64,000 nucleotides of DNA from Ridgeia piscesae. Taxonomy: Eukaryota; Annelida; Polychaeta; Sabellida; Siboglinidae. The notes below the pieces were generated by a model, which worked only from the letters and a program-made list of their open reading frames with translations, was not told the origin of the DNA and searched no databases. Where the stretch lies: the NCBI GenBank assembly GCA_025642075.2, contig JAODUO010001073.1, positions 222,501 to 286,500 on the forward strand, written 5' to 3'. The position numbers were made by a program, and so were the translations under genes. The number at the start of each line of letters is the position of its first letter. Within the stretch, counting starts at the first letter, position 1. Below are positions 51,605-62,345 of the stretch, one piece after another.

Positions 51605-51676
<72 letters not shown>
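51605..51676. repeat. TA microsatellite
   Basis: About 72 bp of alternating TA, to the right of the 12-bp array. Confidence 0.97.
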
Positions 51677-51679
<3 letters not shown>

Positions 51680-52297
51680 ACTGTGCTAGGGGCTTTTTAT
51701 TGTAGCTAGCTCATCTATTCTTGCTGAAATGAAGGTACATATTTAAGTATTTCAAATTGATGTTATTGGTACGATGAAATAGTTTTATATAAACCTATGG
51801 TGTGGTAGTGAGGTAATAGGGTGGATGAACCACATCAACAGTGCTCAGAGTGTCCTCAGACTGCAATCATGCCGTCAGTGTCATGTCCACAACACTCAGT
51901 GCACACGTCTTTTCACCAGTGCTGTGTCTATCAGGTGATCTACAACCATTTCTTTGAAGTGGAAGTGATCTGATCACTGCTGAACCATATCAAGCTGGGA
52001 CAATTATACCAAGCTTGTATGACACTTGTGTCCACAACTGTAGGTTTTATTACACGGCTTTTAAATAGTTTTTGCCTCTTCTGTCAGTGGTTCTGCAGCA
52101 ATGTCTGCTGTTGTTGACTTAATTTGCCACGTGTTGTGGTGTGGGACACTGTTACTTCCTGCTCACTTCAGATATGGACTTGATTTAGTGGGAAAGCATA
52201 TCTCTCAATGTTATCTGTGATAAACATCTACGGCATTATGTAATTTGGACATACTGAAAACTAAATGTTATTTAGTAGTATTTTTTTCATATATTTA

Positions 52298-52315
52298 CAT
52301 ATATATATATATATA

Positions 52316-52349
<34 letters not shown>
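52298..52349. repeat. TA/GA compound microsatellite
   Basis: Short TA run followed by about 30 bp of alternating GA. Confidence 0.95.
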
Positions 52350-52352
<3 letters not shown>

Positions 52353-52371
52353 AAATATATTATAAAAAGTA

Positions 52372-52448
52372 AAACAGTCTTGTCTAAACCAAACCTGGGA
52401 GATGTCAGAAAATATGTATGTTTGTGAATCATTTAATCATTTACATTA
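52372..52448 (+). repeat. Direct repeat, copy 2 (about 78 bp)
   Basis: Near-identical to 51454-51531, with a few substitutions (TATGTATG for TATGCTTG, ATCATTTAATC for GCCATTTAACC). Both copies are followed by TA-rich sequence. Confidence 0.9.
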
Positions 52449-52914
52449 CAATATATATAGTGAGGTATATATATACGTATATATATATACATATATATAG
52501 TGAGGTATATATATATATCTGTATATATGCTCTATTTTTAACTTATTCAATCATTTTTATGACCTATTTATTTTCACTATTTAGTTATTATTTTTTACTT
52601 GTACCTCAATGTTTTAATTTTGTTTTTTATTGTACTTTTATTTTTATTTTATGTATACAATATGGAATTTTTGTCTGAAATAAACATTATACATATATGT
52701 ATTGTATATGTATATACAGTGAAAAGTACTGTAGTATCATGTACACATTCAACAACATGTGCACACACGCACGCACACGCGCCACAAGCACACACAGATT
52801 TTAATTTTATTTATACATAAATAAAATATTTATAAATAAAACTTATTTGTAGTAAAATTTTATTTTTAATAATGTTATTTATAATAATGACATTGACACG
52901 TTTGTGTTTTGTAG

Positions 52915-53043
52915 CGCGTGAGAAGTTCCCCAGTCTGCCACCAGGGAAACTAAGTAGTCCGAGTGAGAAGGTGGACGTCCTGCAGCGGTGTGTGGACCGC
53001 CTCCAAGCCCACGGGGTCGACCTTCAAGGGGTCACCGCCCATG
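52915..53043 (+). CDS. NAV: Second CH-domain exon
   Basis: Acceptor TTTTGTAG and donor ATG|GTAGGTC frame 129 nt entered in phase 1 and left in phase 1. The exon encodes REKFPSLPPGKLSSPSEK, then VDVLQRCVDRLQAHGVDLQG and VTAH. This matches the navigator CH core in order and spacing: a VDV helix, a hydrophobic helix, then HGV(D/N).QG. The exon is CpG-rich within a CpG-poor intron, as expected for conserved coding sequence. It follows a 31-kb intron. The alternate frames contain stops. This is among the most secure exons in the window. Confidence 0.85.
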
Positions 53044-53394
53044 GTAGGTCACATGACCTCCATTGCCCTCTACACAGATTTTGTGACAATTCTCATGTCA
53101 AATTTTCATCCCAGTTATAGCTAAGTTCATCCATTGAGTCTCATGCATTGCCTGGATATGCAGATGATCCATTTCACAAAATGGATCCACCATCATTGTA
53201 AAATAGTCAGAGTTTTATTCTTTTTTTTAATAAATTTAAGGATACATTGTTTAATTTCCTTTTCTCTGTTTACATTTGGAAGTGATTAATTATGAGTCTG
53301 ATGATGATTTCAACATATCCATTGTCACAATATCAATCCCACTGTCATGGTACCCTGTAATTGAATCTGATTAGCTGCTTCTTCATCTGATTGT

Positions 53395-53600
53395 GTATGT
53401 GTGTGTGTGTGTGTGCGTGTGTGCGTGCGTGCATATGGTGCAGTTGCGTGGTTGCGTTGTGTGTGTGTGTGTGTGCGTGTGTGTCGTGGGTGCGTGCGTG
53501 CGTGTGCGTGTCGTGCGTGCGTGCGTGCGTGTGTGTGCATGTGTGTGAATGTGTGTGCATGTGTGCGTACATGCGTGCATGTTTGCATGCATGTATGTAT
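53395..53600. repeat. GT and GTGC microsatellite
   Basis: Long purine-pyrimidine alternating tract of GT, GTGC and GCAT words, interrupted by GGTTGCGTTG and GTCGTGGG. Such alternation can favour Z-DNA. Confidence 0.95.
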
Positions 53601-54035
53601 GACAGCAATCCAGTATGAATTTTGTTATTGTCAGAATTACTGACAGCATAAAATAATACACTGTTGCTACTCCTAGGCTATGGGATGTTTGCCTCCAAAG
53701 TCACAAAGCAATTACAGTAGATTACTACACAAATAGACATGACACATCATAATGACATCACCGCTCAGTGTTTACTGGTGAATCCACTCACTATGAGTGA
53801 GACGTCAGCTCCCGGGCATTGGATATTTGGCATCATACAAGGAATGACTGAGAAAACAAAACACTAAACTATTCATGCATTTATTTTTATTAATTTTTTA
53901 TTGTTATTAGTGTGTTATTGTCATTTTAATACACTGTATACATGTGCTTATTTATGTATGTATTTTAAAGGAACGCAATCAGTTTTATTAGCTGGGTTGA
54001 TTGCTTATTTCATTGAAGTTGTATTGTGTAGACAT

Positions 54036-54414
54036 GTGTTTTATGTTCCTTTAATTTATTTTGACTAATCATTGTAAAGCACCTCAGAACAAGTATTTGG
54101 ATGGGGCACTATATAAGAACTATATTTTTTTAATTTATTAAATATAATTGCCATTTTTCACTTACACCACCAGTTTATTCACCAGTGGACAAGGGTCAGA
54201 GGAGGTCAATGTAGAATTAGACAAGTTGACATCAGTGTGTTTTATGTTCCTTTGACTACCCAGGGTAATCATTGTAAAGCACCTCAGAACAAGTATTTGG
54301 ATGGGGCACTATATAAGAACTATATTGGTTTAATTTATTAAATATAATTGCCTTTTTTCACTTACACCACCAGTTTATTATTAATGTAGAATTAGACAAG
54401 TTGACATCAGTGCA
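54036..54414. repeat. Tandem duplication with a 201-bp period
   Basis: Two adjacent copies share TGTTTTATGTTCCTTT, TTGTAAAGCACCTCAGAACA, GGATGGGGCACTATATAAGA and AATGTAGAATTAGACAAG. Copy 2 lacks about 28 bp after CACCAGTTTATT. The AAAGCACC...CTATATAAGAACTAT part looks like a SINE tail. Confidence 0.85.
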
Positions 54415-55038
54415 TCAAAGGACTTCAGTGCTCCAAACATACCATGTTAATATATAGATAAGTAGACTGAACAGTTCCACTGTTTTGTGTCTGCATGGTG
54501 AATTGTTGTCAATCCAGTGTTAAGTTCTTATCCAGTGTTTGCTGCTGTGTCTATATTTACCTGCACAGAGCACACATCAAAGAAACCATATCTGTTTTTG
54601 GATACAGATTAAAAACTCACAAGATAATGATTACATCACACATGGTGTTTTCAGGAAGTTAGGACCACACAGGTGGAATTTCACAATGTTTGATGTTGAC
54701 CCCAGATGTAGACGTCCAGTTGTCCAGTATGGGCATTCATGGGTCAGCAACCAGTTACCCATTTCACTCACGTTAGTCATTTTGACTCTGACAGCGGTCT
54801 CACAGAGACACATACAGCTGTATGCCTAACGTGTTAATACAACAGGGACACCCACAGGTGTGTCATGGAAATAGTCTCCCTGGGACACAGCAGTGGATTT
54901 TGTATTTTAACAGTTTCATGAGATTTAAGGATGAATTTTGTTTAATGATAGATTGTTTAAGAGCTCTTTAATTTTTAAGAGCATTTTTTCTCAGTAAAAC
55001 AGACCCGAGGGTTCTATCAAACTCACTCTCTCTTTCAG

Positions 55039-55103
55039 AACTGGCCAGTGGCAATCTCAAGTCCACTCTGATGTTGATGACCAATATCAGGAAGAAGTAT
55101 GAT
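55039..55103 (+). CDS. NAV: Third CH-domain exon
   Basis: The acceptor (CTCTCTTTCAG) and donor (GAT|GTAAGT) are both strong. The 65-nt exon is entered in phase 1 and left in phase 0 and reads ELASGNLKSTLMLMTNIRKK. This corresponds to the last CH helix of navigators, where E..GNLK is followed by a hydrophobic stretch and basic residues. It completes the CH domain. Together with the two upstream CH exons it gives about 105 residues, a usual CH-domain length. Confidence 0.85.
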
Positions 55104-55281
55104 GTAAGTTAGGGGCTTTGGCAAAGTTGTGTCATTGACATGAGTTGATGTCATCGTGATGACTGTGTGTGCTTACAGTGAAACCTCTCATACACTTTCA
55201 TTACTTTTTGTCTGAATATTCTTTGGTATTGTGTTTGGTATTCCAAAGGGCTCAACATTGTTTTAATTTAACCCTTCTCAT

Positions 55282-55346
55282 CAACCACACTCACTCACTC
55301 ACCCCCACTCACTCACTCACTCACTCACTCACTCACTCACTCACCC
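55282..55346. repeat. ACTC microsatellite, first tract
   Basis: Runs of CACT/ACTC with two interruptions. Confidence 0.95.
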
Positions 55347-55448
55347 AATCACTTCGGGGGTGAACTAAAACATGATTCATCGGGCTCAGTATGACAACAT
55401 TGTCCTAAATTCAACTATCTGACAACATTCATGATTTTCATTTGCACC

Positions 55449-55521
55449 CACTCATCAACCCACTCACTCACTCACCCACTCACTCACTCACTCACTCACT
55501 CACTCACTTACTCACTCACCC
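55449..55521. repeat. ACTC microsatellite, second tract
   Basis: A second ACTC run, in similar surroundings to the first. Both are followed by ATGATTCATC-like or GATTCATCAGG words and CAGTATGACAACATTGTCC. The roughly 170-bp segment therefore appears duplicated. Confidence 0.9.
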
Positions 55522-55732
55522 AATACCCACAATGCACCAAATGTCAGGGGGGAAATAATACATAAAACTATAGATTCATCAGGGCATTCAGTATGACAAC
55601 ATTGTCCTTGCAATAGTCAACGTATCTGTACAACATTCAGTGACATTTTGACACTTGGCACAGACCAGGTGCTCAACTAGAGCCACACAAAGATATCCAC
55701 TGCAAGCTCACTCACTGAGTCGTTTCTTGCAG

Positions 55733-55862
55733 ATGGACTACACAGAGCAGGACATGATGGGGGACAGAGCTTCCCTGGGTTCTCCCCACCCCAGTCGCTC
55801 TGCACCCTCAAACCCAGGGAAGGGTTCCTCCAGCCAACACCCCTCTGGGGGGACTCAGTCAG
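55733..55862 (+). CDS. NAV: Exon after the CH domain, Ser/Pro/Gly-rich
   Basis: The acceptor (TTTCTTGCAG) and donor (CAG|GTGAGT) frame a 130-nt exon, phase 0 in and phase 1 out. It reads MDYTEQDMMGDRASLGSPHP, then a Ser/Gly/Pro-rich stretch ending GGTQSG. The composition fits the low-complexity linker that follows the CH domain in navigators. No specific motif is recognised. The ATG at the exon start is internal and need not initiate. Confidence 0.8.
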
Positions 55863-57524
55863 GTGAGTGCATTGTATGTTCTCCGACACATTTTCAGGAC
55901 ACATTAAAAAAATTCTGTACTTTACATTTCAAACAGCTGAGAATTTAATTATTTTAGATGTCCTAATATACACATGGTTATTACATTATTATTAACGATA
56001 AAGTTTGTCCGGTTAATTATATCTTATACACTATATTCATATTTTTGTAAGAACATAATTTCTGATATCTCAGTCTACAGTGAACTCTTCAGCTGAAATT
56101 ATTTCCTTTGCGAAAATGTATTAAAACAACATTGGCAAAGAGATATTATTTTAGATATTAACCAATAATTCATTAGTAATGTATTCTGTTGTGTAAATGT
56201 AAATTTTATTTTGTGTTATATGTAAAATTATGCAGTTCTGCATCATGTGTATTATGTAAAATACGTTACTTTGTTTGTATGGTTTAATTTGGTCATGTAG
56301 CAACATTTTAGGGTCTACTTTGACTTGTATGTATAGTGCAAATTATTTTTCCTTAGGGATAAATGTGCTAAATTGACTACAGCATTGGTGCGTTTGTGGT
56401 ATTGTCCTTATGATCTATGACACCCAGGGGATGTCCTGTTTAGAACAAACAAATTCACACGATGGCCATCTGGCTCCTTTCACATGTAAATAAACAAGTC
56501 TTAGAATAGATGGCATTTTATGTTACATTTACACATGAATATCCCTCTAAACACCTGCACATAGTTTGTAAATAATGTTTCTGTTGTAAGCATTTCTGAC
56601 CTATAATTTATTCATTTTCGTGCAAATTGTAGTCAGGACTAAGACATAAATAATGTTGCAACTAAAATGGGGAATATGGCCGACTACCCTGTGTGTGTTT
56701 TCACGTGGGAAAGTTAGCATTCAACTAGGCAGGCCAGTTGGGGACCACTACTGCCCCCTGGTGGATCCATCTGAATTAACATGTTCCACTTTGATCAGTA
56801 ATGCTGTCAACAAATGGAAAACATTGTGTGGTTTTGGTCACATACAGCTGGCTGGTGTTTTTATCACATATGTTCCAGTCACAGATCCGTTGTTGAGAAA
56901 TATTCTAAAAATAAACTCCACTTTCTCTTTCAGATTTATAAATGTCTAAAATAGCTGTTTGTTATTAAGATAACATTTCACATCAGTGACACTTGACCAG
57001 TTGTACACCAGGCTGCAAATGTTACCAAATAATGTTTATATTTGATAATGTAGTTTATTTGAAGAAAACATCAGTGTTCACGTACACCTGCTTATATACA
57101 CTAATAACACATGGAGGTGACAGTTTCCTTTCTTCTTCCAATAAATGACCTCAGTCAACTTGCTGACCATTATTGTCATTGGTTTTTATAGTTGTCCTTC
57201 TCTTGAATTAGTGAGTCCTCTACATATTACACATCTACCCCCATTGTGGGATCATTTACTTCTCCTGGCATAGACACCAGATAAAAGGGACGACCGGCTT
57301 TTAGTGTCACTTCCGAACGACCCAGGCAAATGTGGGATGAACGAAATTGCCTAAGTTTTGAAACAACTTTTAAATGTAATATAGTGTCATCATCATGCTT
57401 CACAGAAATGTACAACAAGATTAAATTGTCATACTTTTTTCTCTCTGTATGACATATAATATATTCGTTTTTGTTGAGACAAACACTAGCGATGTGTAAA
57501 TAAGTGACATTCTGTACCACACAG
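55863..57524. other. Intron without other genes
   Basis: AT-rich intron containing a strong CTCF-like motif near 56751. I see no other coding signal. Confidence 0.7.
56751..56764 (-). promoter_or_regulatory. CTCF-like core motif, full consensus match
   Basis: The reverse strand reads CCACCAGGGGGCAG, matching CCASYAGRKGGCRS at all 14 positions. It sits in an intron just downstream of the CH exons. Occupancy is not shown. Confidence 0.5.
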
Positions 57525-57616
57525 GAGCGAGGCCAGCGATTGGCTCACGGAGGCCGCCTCCCAGTGATGACATCATCCCCGGAACTATTCGCCACTCTAA
57601 TGCAAGCCACCTAGTG
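57525..57616 (+). CDS. NAV: Linker exon, basic and Pro-rich
   Basis: Acceptor TACCACACAG and donor GTG|GTAGGTC. The 92-nt exon is entered in phase 1 and left in phase 0 and reads ARPAIGSRRPPPSDDIIPGT, then IRHSNASHLV. It contains an RRPPP stretch but no domain I can name. Phase continuity with both neighbours supports it. Confidence 0.75.
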
Positions 57617-59024
57617 GTAGGTCATATAACTAAAAAAATATGCAGTTTCTAAATATAATAATACGTCAAGTGGCTACATGCGAGTTACGTCATTTAACCA
57701 GACTATCAGAAATACAAACTCCAGGTGGTATACAGGTGTATTGAAAGGAAGTCATTGACATTCAAAGAGCAACAATTTGTCAAGGTGTACCTCATTAATA
57801 TCAAATATCTGTCACTTTTTTATTTTTAAACAACGATTCACTGGAATGTACAAATGTCCAGTTAGACATAAACTTTGCATTGTGTAGTAGAAACGGCTTC
57901 TCAGAAGTTGGCTGTTGTGAATATGCTGAGATGTGTTAATTGTTGATGGAAGGTCCTGTTTAAAGAACATACTGCTATCAGTACATTAACAACTGTGTAC
58001 CAATGGCTGTTAATTTATTATCAGTAACTTGTGAGAGACACCACTTAATAGTGTGAGCACGAACAACAAATATTCACACCTAACACAGTGACCCCAATAC
58101 TGTTGGCCGGACATTCTACAGTGAATCAGTGACCAGAGCACTGACCAGTTGTGACATGCAGCTAGTTGACTGTTTGTTTAGTGGACTGATGACTTAACAG
58201 AGCAGTGGGAGACCTGACTGAGACAGAGAGACTCTGACTCAGACAGAGAGACTCTGAGTGAGTAGAGTGCTACAAATGTTGATCACAAGCCTCTGGAGCT
58301 ATCACACCTCCCCTGTGTGACAGCTCTTGAAGGGGTAATTAGTGGCTGGGCCAGGGGAGTATATCACACAGCTTGTGTTTACTAATTGGTTGGTAATTAG
58401 CTGCCAGACAATAATCCCTGTGTTTATGATAGTGGGGCTGACTGTAATCACAGTTGGACTCTGTGGATTGTAGTGGTCAGATGTCTTGCTTAGGAAGAGT
58501 TGGAGGGTCCAACATTGTTCTAGACGGTGGAGACAGTCTTGTGAAGTTTCTATGTGTGTGGCTGGGCGTATATGATGCTGCTTATGGTGGGTGTTTTAGT
58601 TATTAATATAGGTGCATTTGGTATGTAACAGTAAGTTTGCTGTAAGTGTTGTGTTGTGTGGTTTATTTGATGTGGTGGTAAGTTTTCATCATCCAGCTGT
58701 TGTTGCTAATACAGTGATGCAAGGCCTGGTGGGAGCTCCTTGTCAATATCTTCTTTCAGGGAAGGCTAGGAGCTCCCACCGCAAGAGCTCCCACTGGTCA
58801 GTTTGTGTCTTTTTTGTGATAATATTATTTTGTAGATTTGCTTACGAAAGTTACCACTGTGCATACTGAACAACAAGGAACAGGTAAAAAGCAGAAAGGC
58901 CAACAAATTTACCAATTTGAGGGGAAAATAACACAGATTTGGGTGGAAATTTTTGTGAACCAGCCGTAAATACCAGTATCCTAACTGCATAAATATTATT
59001 AATAGTAACTTTAATTATTTTCAG
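57617..59024. other. Intron without other genes
   Basis: No gene or strong repeat is visible. A short GAGAC-rich repeat lies near 58220-58260. Confidence 0.65.
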
Positions 59025-59231
59025 TCTGCACCAGAACAGAATCCGTATGGAACATCGCCGTACGGCGGGGATCATCAGTTCTATCACAAGGACAGCCACT
59101 ACGTGGCAGCACCAGTACCTCCAGCAAGGACGAGTAAGCTGGGCGGAAGTCAGACGGAGACCCACGGTCCACCTACGTCCACCACACAGGCCTGGCTGAC
59201 CACATCGTCCGCAGTGAAGTCACATGGCATG
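59025..59231 (+). CDS. NAV: Linker exon, Tyr/Ser/Thr-rich
   Basis: Acceptor ATTTTCAG and donor ATG|GTAAGT frame 207 nt, phase 0 to phase 0, giving 69 residues. It starts SAPEQNPYGTSPYGGDHQFY, continues through KDSHYVAAPVPPARTSK, and ends SSAVKSHGM. Tyr, Ser, Thr and Pro dominate, as in an unstructured region with possible phosphorylation. CpG content is above that of the introns. Confidence 0.8.
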
Positions 59232-59249
59232 GTAAGTTGCCCTTACTTG

Positions 59250-59580
59250 CACTAGCCTAGTGGCTTAGTGGCTAGAACTCTGAACTCTCAAATAAGAGAA
59301 CCTGGATTAAAATCTTGAGCTTCCATGTCAAACCTTGGGCAATTTTGTTCACTCTACATTGGTCCAGTTCACTTAGTTGTATGAATGGGTGCCTGGCTAT
59401 AGACATTGGTGGATATTTGCATACAAATAATCTGTATTCACTAATTGCATCGTGGCTGGATGCTTCCCAGATAAATCAAGATGATATTCAATTGAACATG
59501 TCTGTCAGGGAGTCAGGTTTAAAGTGACTTGATCAGTCTCGAAGACTGGACTGTGACTGTGCTATATATGGACACACCTT
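59250..59580 (+). mobile_element. SINE-like element (family 1), fullest copy
   Basis: The left end reads TAGTGGCTTAGTGGCTAGAA, resembling a pol III box A, followed about 35 bp later by GAACCTGGATTAAAATC, resembling box B. Both are degenerate. Then come the family blocks: TTGTTCACTCTACATTGG, AGTTCACTTAGTTGTATGAA, CATCGTGGCTGGATGCTTCC and a tail with AGACTGGACTGTGACTGTGC. Related copies at 6555, 13903, 18745, 36575 and 46485 establish a dispersed family. Confidence 0.7.
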
Positions 59581-60026
59581 TACTTGCCTTCATTAAAGGA
59601 TCATAAATTCACTCTAAATAAAATGTGTGATGTTTTGTATTGGTGTCATCCATCCTCCGTCCACTGAGACACTGTTTGGGATTTGTTATTTTTCCCACAG
59701 TCCTGTGTTCTTGATTCCTGTCTCATCACCTGGCCTCTGATGATGTGGAGGGGTGTGACTGATGACATTTTTCACGGTGACATTCCTGATTCCTGCCAAA
59801 TGATACTCAGTCCATAGTTTGTCAAACATGACATCTAATACATTATGCAGTGAGGGGTGCTGTTTTTTTTAAACTGCTTCAAAATACCTTCCCTCAAACA
59901 GGACTTTCCCTCTGAGTATAAGCAACACTGGCACCTTCCTAGTCTACATGTGGGGTCATTGTGAGTTTGTCCTTTTAATTATCCCAAGTGTCCCATTTGT
60001 TTACCATAATTGGTTCCATGTTTCAG
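59581..60026. other. Intron remainder, no feature recognised
   Basis: Ordinary intron sequence up to the acceptor CATGTTTCAG. Confidence 0.6.
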
Positions 60027-60152
60027 GCCCAGAATCGCAACACAGACGTGGGCCGGTCGCCTGCCCTTGAGAGGAGGGTCAATGTGAATCTGCGATCTCA
60101 AGAGAGAAACCCCGCCCTGGGGGGACGATCTGGAGTGGTCAACGGTGCTTTT
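60027..60152 (+). CDS. NAV: Linker exon, Arg/Asn-rich
   Basis: Acceptor ATGTTTCAG and donor TTT|GTAAGT frame 126 nt, phase 0 to phase 0, giving 42 residues: AQNRNTDVGRSPALERRVNV, then NLRSQERNPALGGRSG and VVNGAF. It holds two near-repeats of a N...(S)PAL(E/G) pattern. The basic character is compatible with microtubule-lattice association, but this is only an inference. Confidence 0.8.
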
Positions 60153-60189
60153 GTAAGTTCACTGGGATCACTTGGGCAGAATGACCACT

Positions 60190-60665
60190 GATTGGTTCGA
60201 CAAGCAATCAGTTAGATGGGCAAATATTCAGTCAGTTGGGCAAGAATCAGTTAGTTGGGCAAGCATTCAGTTAGTTGGGCAAGTATTCAGTTAGGCAAAC
60301 AATCACTTAGTTGGGCAAGCATTCAGTCAGTTGGGGAAGCAGTCAGTTAGTTGGGTAAGCAATCAGTCAGTTGGGCAAGCATTCAGTCAGTTGGACAAGC
60401 AATCACTTAGTTGGTCAAGCATTCAGTCAGTTGGGGAAGCAGTCAGTTAGTTGGGTAAGCAACCAGTCAGTTGGGCAAGCATTCAGTCAGTTGAGCTAAC
60501 ATTCATACAGTTGGGAAAGTATTCAGTCATTTGGATCAAGCATTCAGTCAGTTGGGCAAGTATTCAGTCAGTTGGGCAAGTGTTCAGTCTGTATTGCAAT
60601 GGTCAGTTGGTTGGGCAAGCATTCAGTGAGGTGGTCAGTCAAGTGTGTGGTCAGTCGGTTGGGCA
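60190..60665. repeat. 20-bp minisatellite, about 23 imperfect copies
   Basis: Units of TTGGGCAAGCATTCAGTCAG with variants (CAATCAGTTAG, GGGGAAGCAG, ATTCAGTTAG). The stretch lies wholly within the intron. Confidence 0.92.
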
Positions 60666-60894
60666 GATGAGTGAGTGGGCAGATGGGTGGGTTTGCGGCT
60701 GGTAAGCAGTCATACCTTACTCTATCCTTACTCTATGTGTTTAGATTACAAAAGATTTGATCATGCCTTTCTACCCATTACACCCAATACATGTTATGGT
60801 GTTACACTAATTCTTATATTATCATCACCAAACCAGTCGCAGGAACCTAATGGCATGCTATTCCACTTAGTCATGATTGTTATGTTGCTCAATT

Positions 60895-61148
60895 CTACTT
60901 GTCCATATGGTGATCCAGTCCAATTTTCCATAGAGTAATCCATTCCATTGTCCATATAATGATCCATTCTACTTGTCCATATGGTGATCCAGTCCAATTT
61001 TCCATAGAGTAATCCATTCCATTGTCCATATAATGATCCATTCCACTTGTCCATATGGTGATCCAGTCCCATTTTTCCATAGAGTAATCCATTCCATTGT
61101 CCATATAATGATCCATTCCACTTGTCCATATAATGATCCAGTCCACCC
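60895..61148. repeat. 74-bp tandem repeat, about 3.5 copies
   Basis: Each unit contains CTTGTCCATATGGTGATCCA, ATTTTCCATAGAGTAATCCA and TTGTCCATATAATGATCCA. The period is 74-75 bp. The opposite-strand frames are repeat artefacts. Confidence 0.92.
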
Positions 61149-61193
61149 TCTGCTCATGTGTCCACGGTTGACTGAACCAAGGAATGGACAGTC

Positions 61194-61222
61194 CTGTCCA
61201 GTCCAGTCCAGTCCAGTCCAGG
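61194..61222. repeat. CAGTC microsatellite
   Basis: Four or five copies of CAGTC immediately before the pyrimidine tract of the next exon. Confidence 0.85.
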
Positions 61223-61252
61223 TTTTCTTACTGATGTCTGTTTGTGTTGCAG

Positions 61253-61393
61253 AACTATGAAGAGGGGGAGTTGCTGTCGCCCCCTGTTCCTCTGCCCCCT
61301 AGGGCCCGCTCAGTGCTGGGTGGGGCACAGAGCCCTGGGGTGCAGGGTGGTTACAGCAGGGAGGGGGAAGACAATGGGGAACACTCCTACGTG
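61253..61393 (+). CDS. NAV: Linker exon with a PxxP-type proline motif
   Basis: Acceptor TGTTGCAG and donor GTG|GTAAGT frame 141 nt, phase 0 to phase 0. It reads NYEEGELLSPPVPLPPRARS, then a Gly/Ser/Gln-rich stretch and EDNGEHSYV. The PPVPLPPRAR segment is a PxxP proline core flanked by Arg. Navigator relatives such as UNC-53 are reported to bind SH3 proteins, so an SH3 ligand is plausible but unproven. Confidence 0.8.
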
Positions 61394-61677
61394 GTAAGTC
61401 ACAGGGTGGGTTGACCCCAGTGGGGTCAGACGTTTCACTAAGATTCTTATCAGCTCATAAGGTTACTTTTGGTCTTCTTAAACATTCATTTCTTTCCGTA
61501 AAAGTTATTTTTTATACTGAAAATTGTCAACACCAGGTCATGTCATGGGGACATGTTTGCTGGTGTGTCATGTTTGCTATTGTTCATCCTAAACATTTGT
61601 CTCTTTTAAGAAGTGTTAATTCTGTTATTGTATTGGAAATCAGTCTTGTCTCACCAGAGAATTTATCATTTCTTCAG

Positions 61678-61862
61678 CCATCTCGACCGACTGATAGCGC
61701 CATCTATGGATCAAGGCCTACGTCAGCCCAGAGCCGAACTCAGCAACCCCCTGCCCCAGACACAGGGAACAAGCCCCCACAGATTCCCCCTAAATACTTC
61801 CCCCCTCCCCAGTACAGCCCGTACTGTGGGGTGGAGGGAACAGGGGAGACAACAAACCCCAC
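61678..61862 (+). CDS. NAV: Linker exon, Pro/Gln/Tyr-rich
   Basis: Acceptor ATTTCTTCAG and donor AC|GTAAGT frame 185 nt, phase 0 to phase 2. It reads PSRPTDSAIYGSRPTSAQSR, then KPPQIPPKYFPPPQYSPY. The PQIPPK segment fits a PxxPx(R/K) class II SH3-ligand pattern. It ends with GETTNP and a split Thr codon. Confidence 0.8.
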
Positions 61863-61934
61863 GTAAGTCGACTGTAGGTCAGAATATTTATTTGTAGGTC
61901 AAACAATGGTATAGAGAGCTAAGATGTGTGCTTT

Positions 61935-62345
61935 GACAAAAACCCAAGATGGGTGCTTATTCTAGTGAATTGCAAGATGGTTGCTAGCTGTAGTGAATTG
62001 CAAGATAGCCACTTTATCTAGTAAATTGCAAGATAGCTGCTTTATCTAGTGAATTGCAAGATAGCTGCTTTATCTAGTGAATTGAAAGATAGCCGCATTA
62101 TCAAGTGAATTGCAAGATGGCCACTTTATCTAGTGAATTGCAAGATAGCTGCTTTATCTAGTGAATTGCAAGATAGCTGCTTTATCTTGTGAATTGCAAG
62201 ATGGCCGCTTTATCTAGTGAATTGCAAGATGGCCACTTTATCTAGTGAATTGAAACATAGCTGCTTTATCTAGTGAATTGAAAGATAACCGCTTTATCTA
62301 GTTAATTGCAAGATGCCCATTTAGCAAAAAAATCCAAGATGGCCA
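61935..62345. repeat. 28-bp minisatellite, about 13 copies
   Basis: Units of AGTGAATTGCAAGATAGCTG followed by CTTTATCT, with variants GGCCACTTT and GCCGCATT. It fills most of the intron before the last visible exon. Confidence 0.92.

Larger units (their letters stand above)
21794..52914. other. Giant intron (31 kb) between CH exons
   Basis: No independent gene is recognisable. It holds the 21-bp, 30-bp, 31-bp and 12-bp minisatellites, SINE-like and LINE-like remnants, microsatellites, a CpG-rich patch near 28780-28999, and a candidate internal first exon at 44105. In 26900-28700, 29050-36330, 38500-41840 and 44200-49860 I see mostly AT-rich sequence with CpG depletion, short microsatellites and shadow frames. 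The 41850-44300 stretch is richer in CpG. Confidence 0.6.
53044..55038. other. Intron without other genes
   Basis: AT-rich intron containing a GT/GTGC microsatellite (53395-53600) and a tandem duplication (54036-54414). I see no coding segment in the rest. The overlapping frames in the GT tract are artefacts. Confidence 0.7.

Noticed and set aside
53325..53661. Cys/Val-rich and His/Thr-rich frames
   Set aside because: They are translations of a GT/GTGC microsatellite.
60794..61157. Trp/Met/Asp-rich reverse-strand frames
   Set aside because: They come from the 74-bp tandem repeat in an intron.
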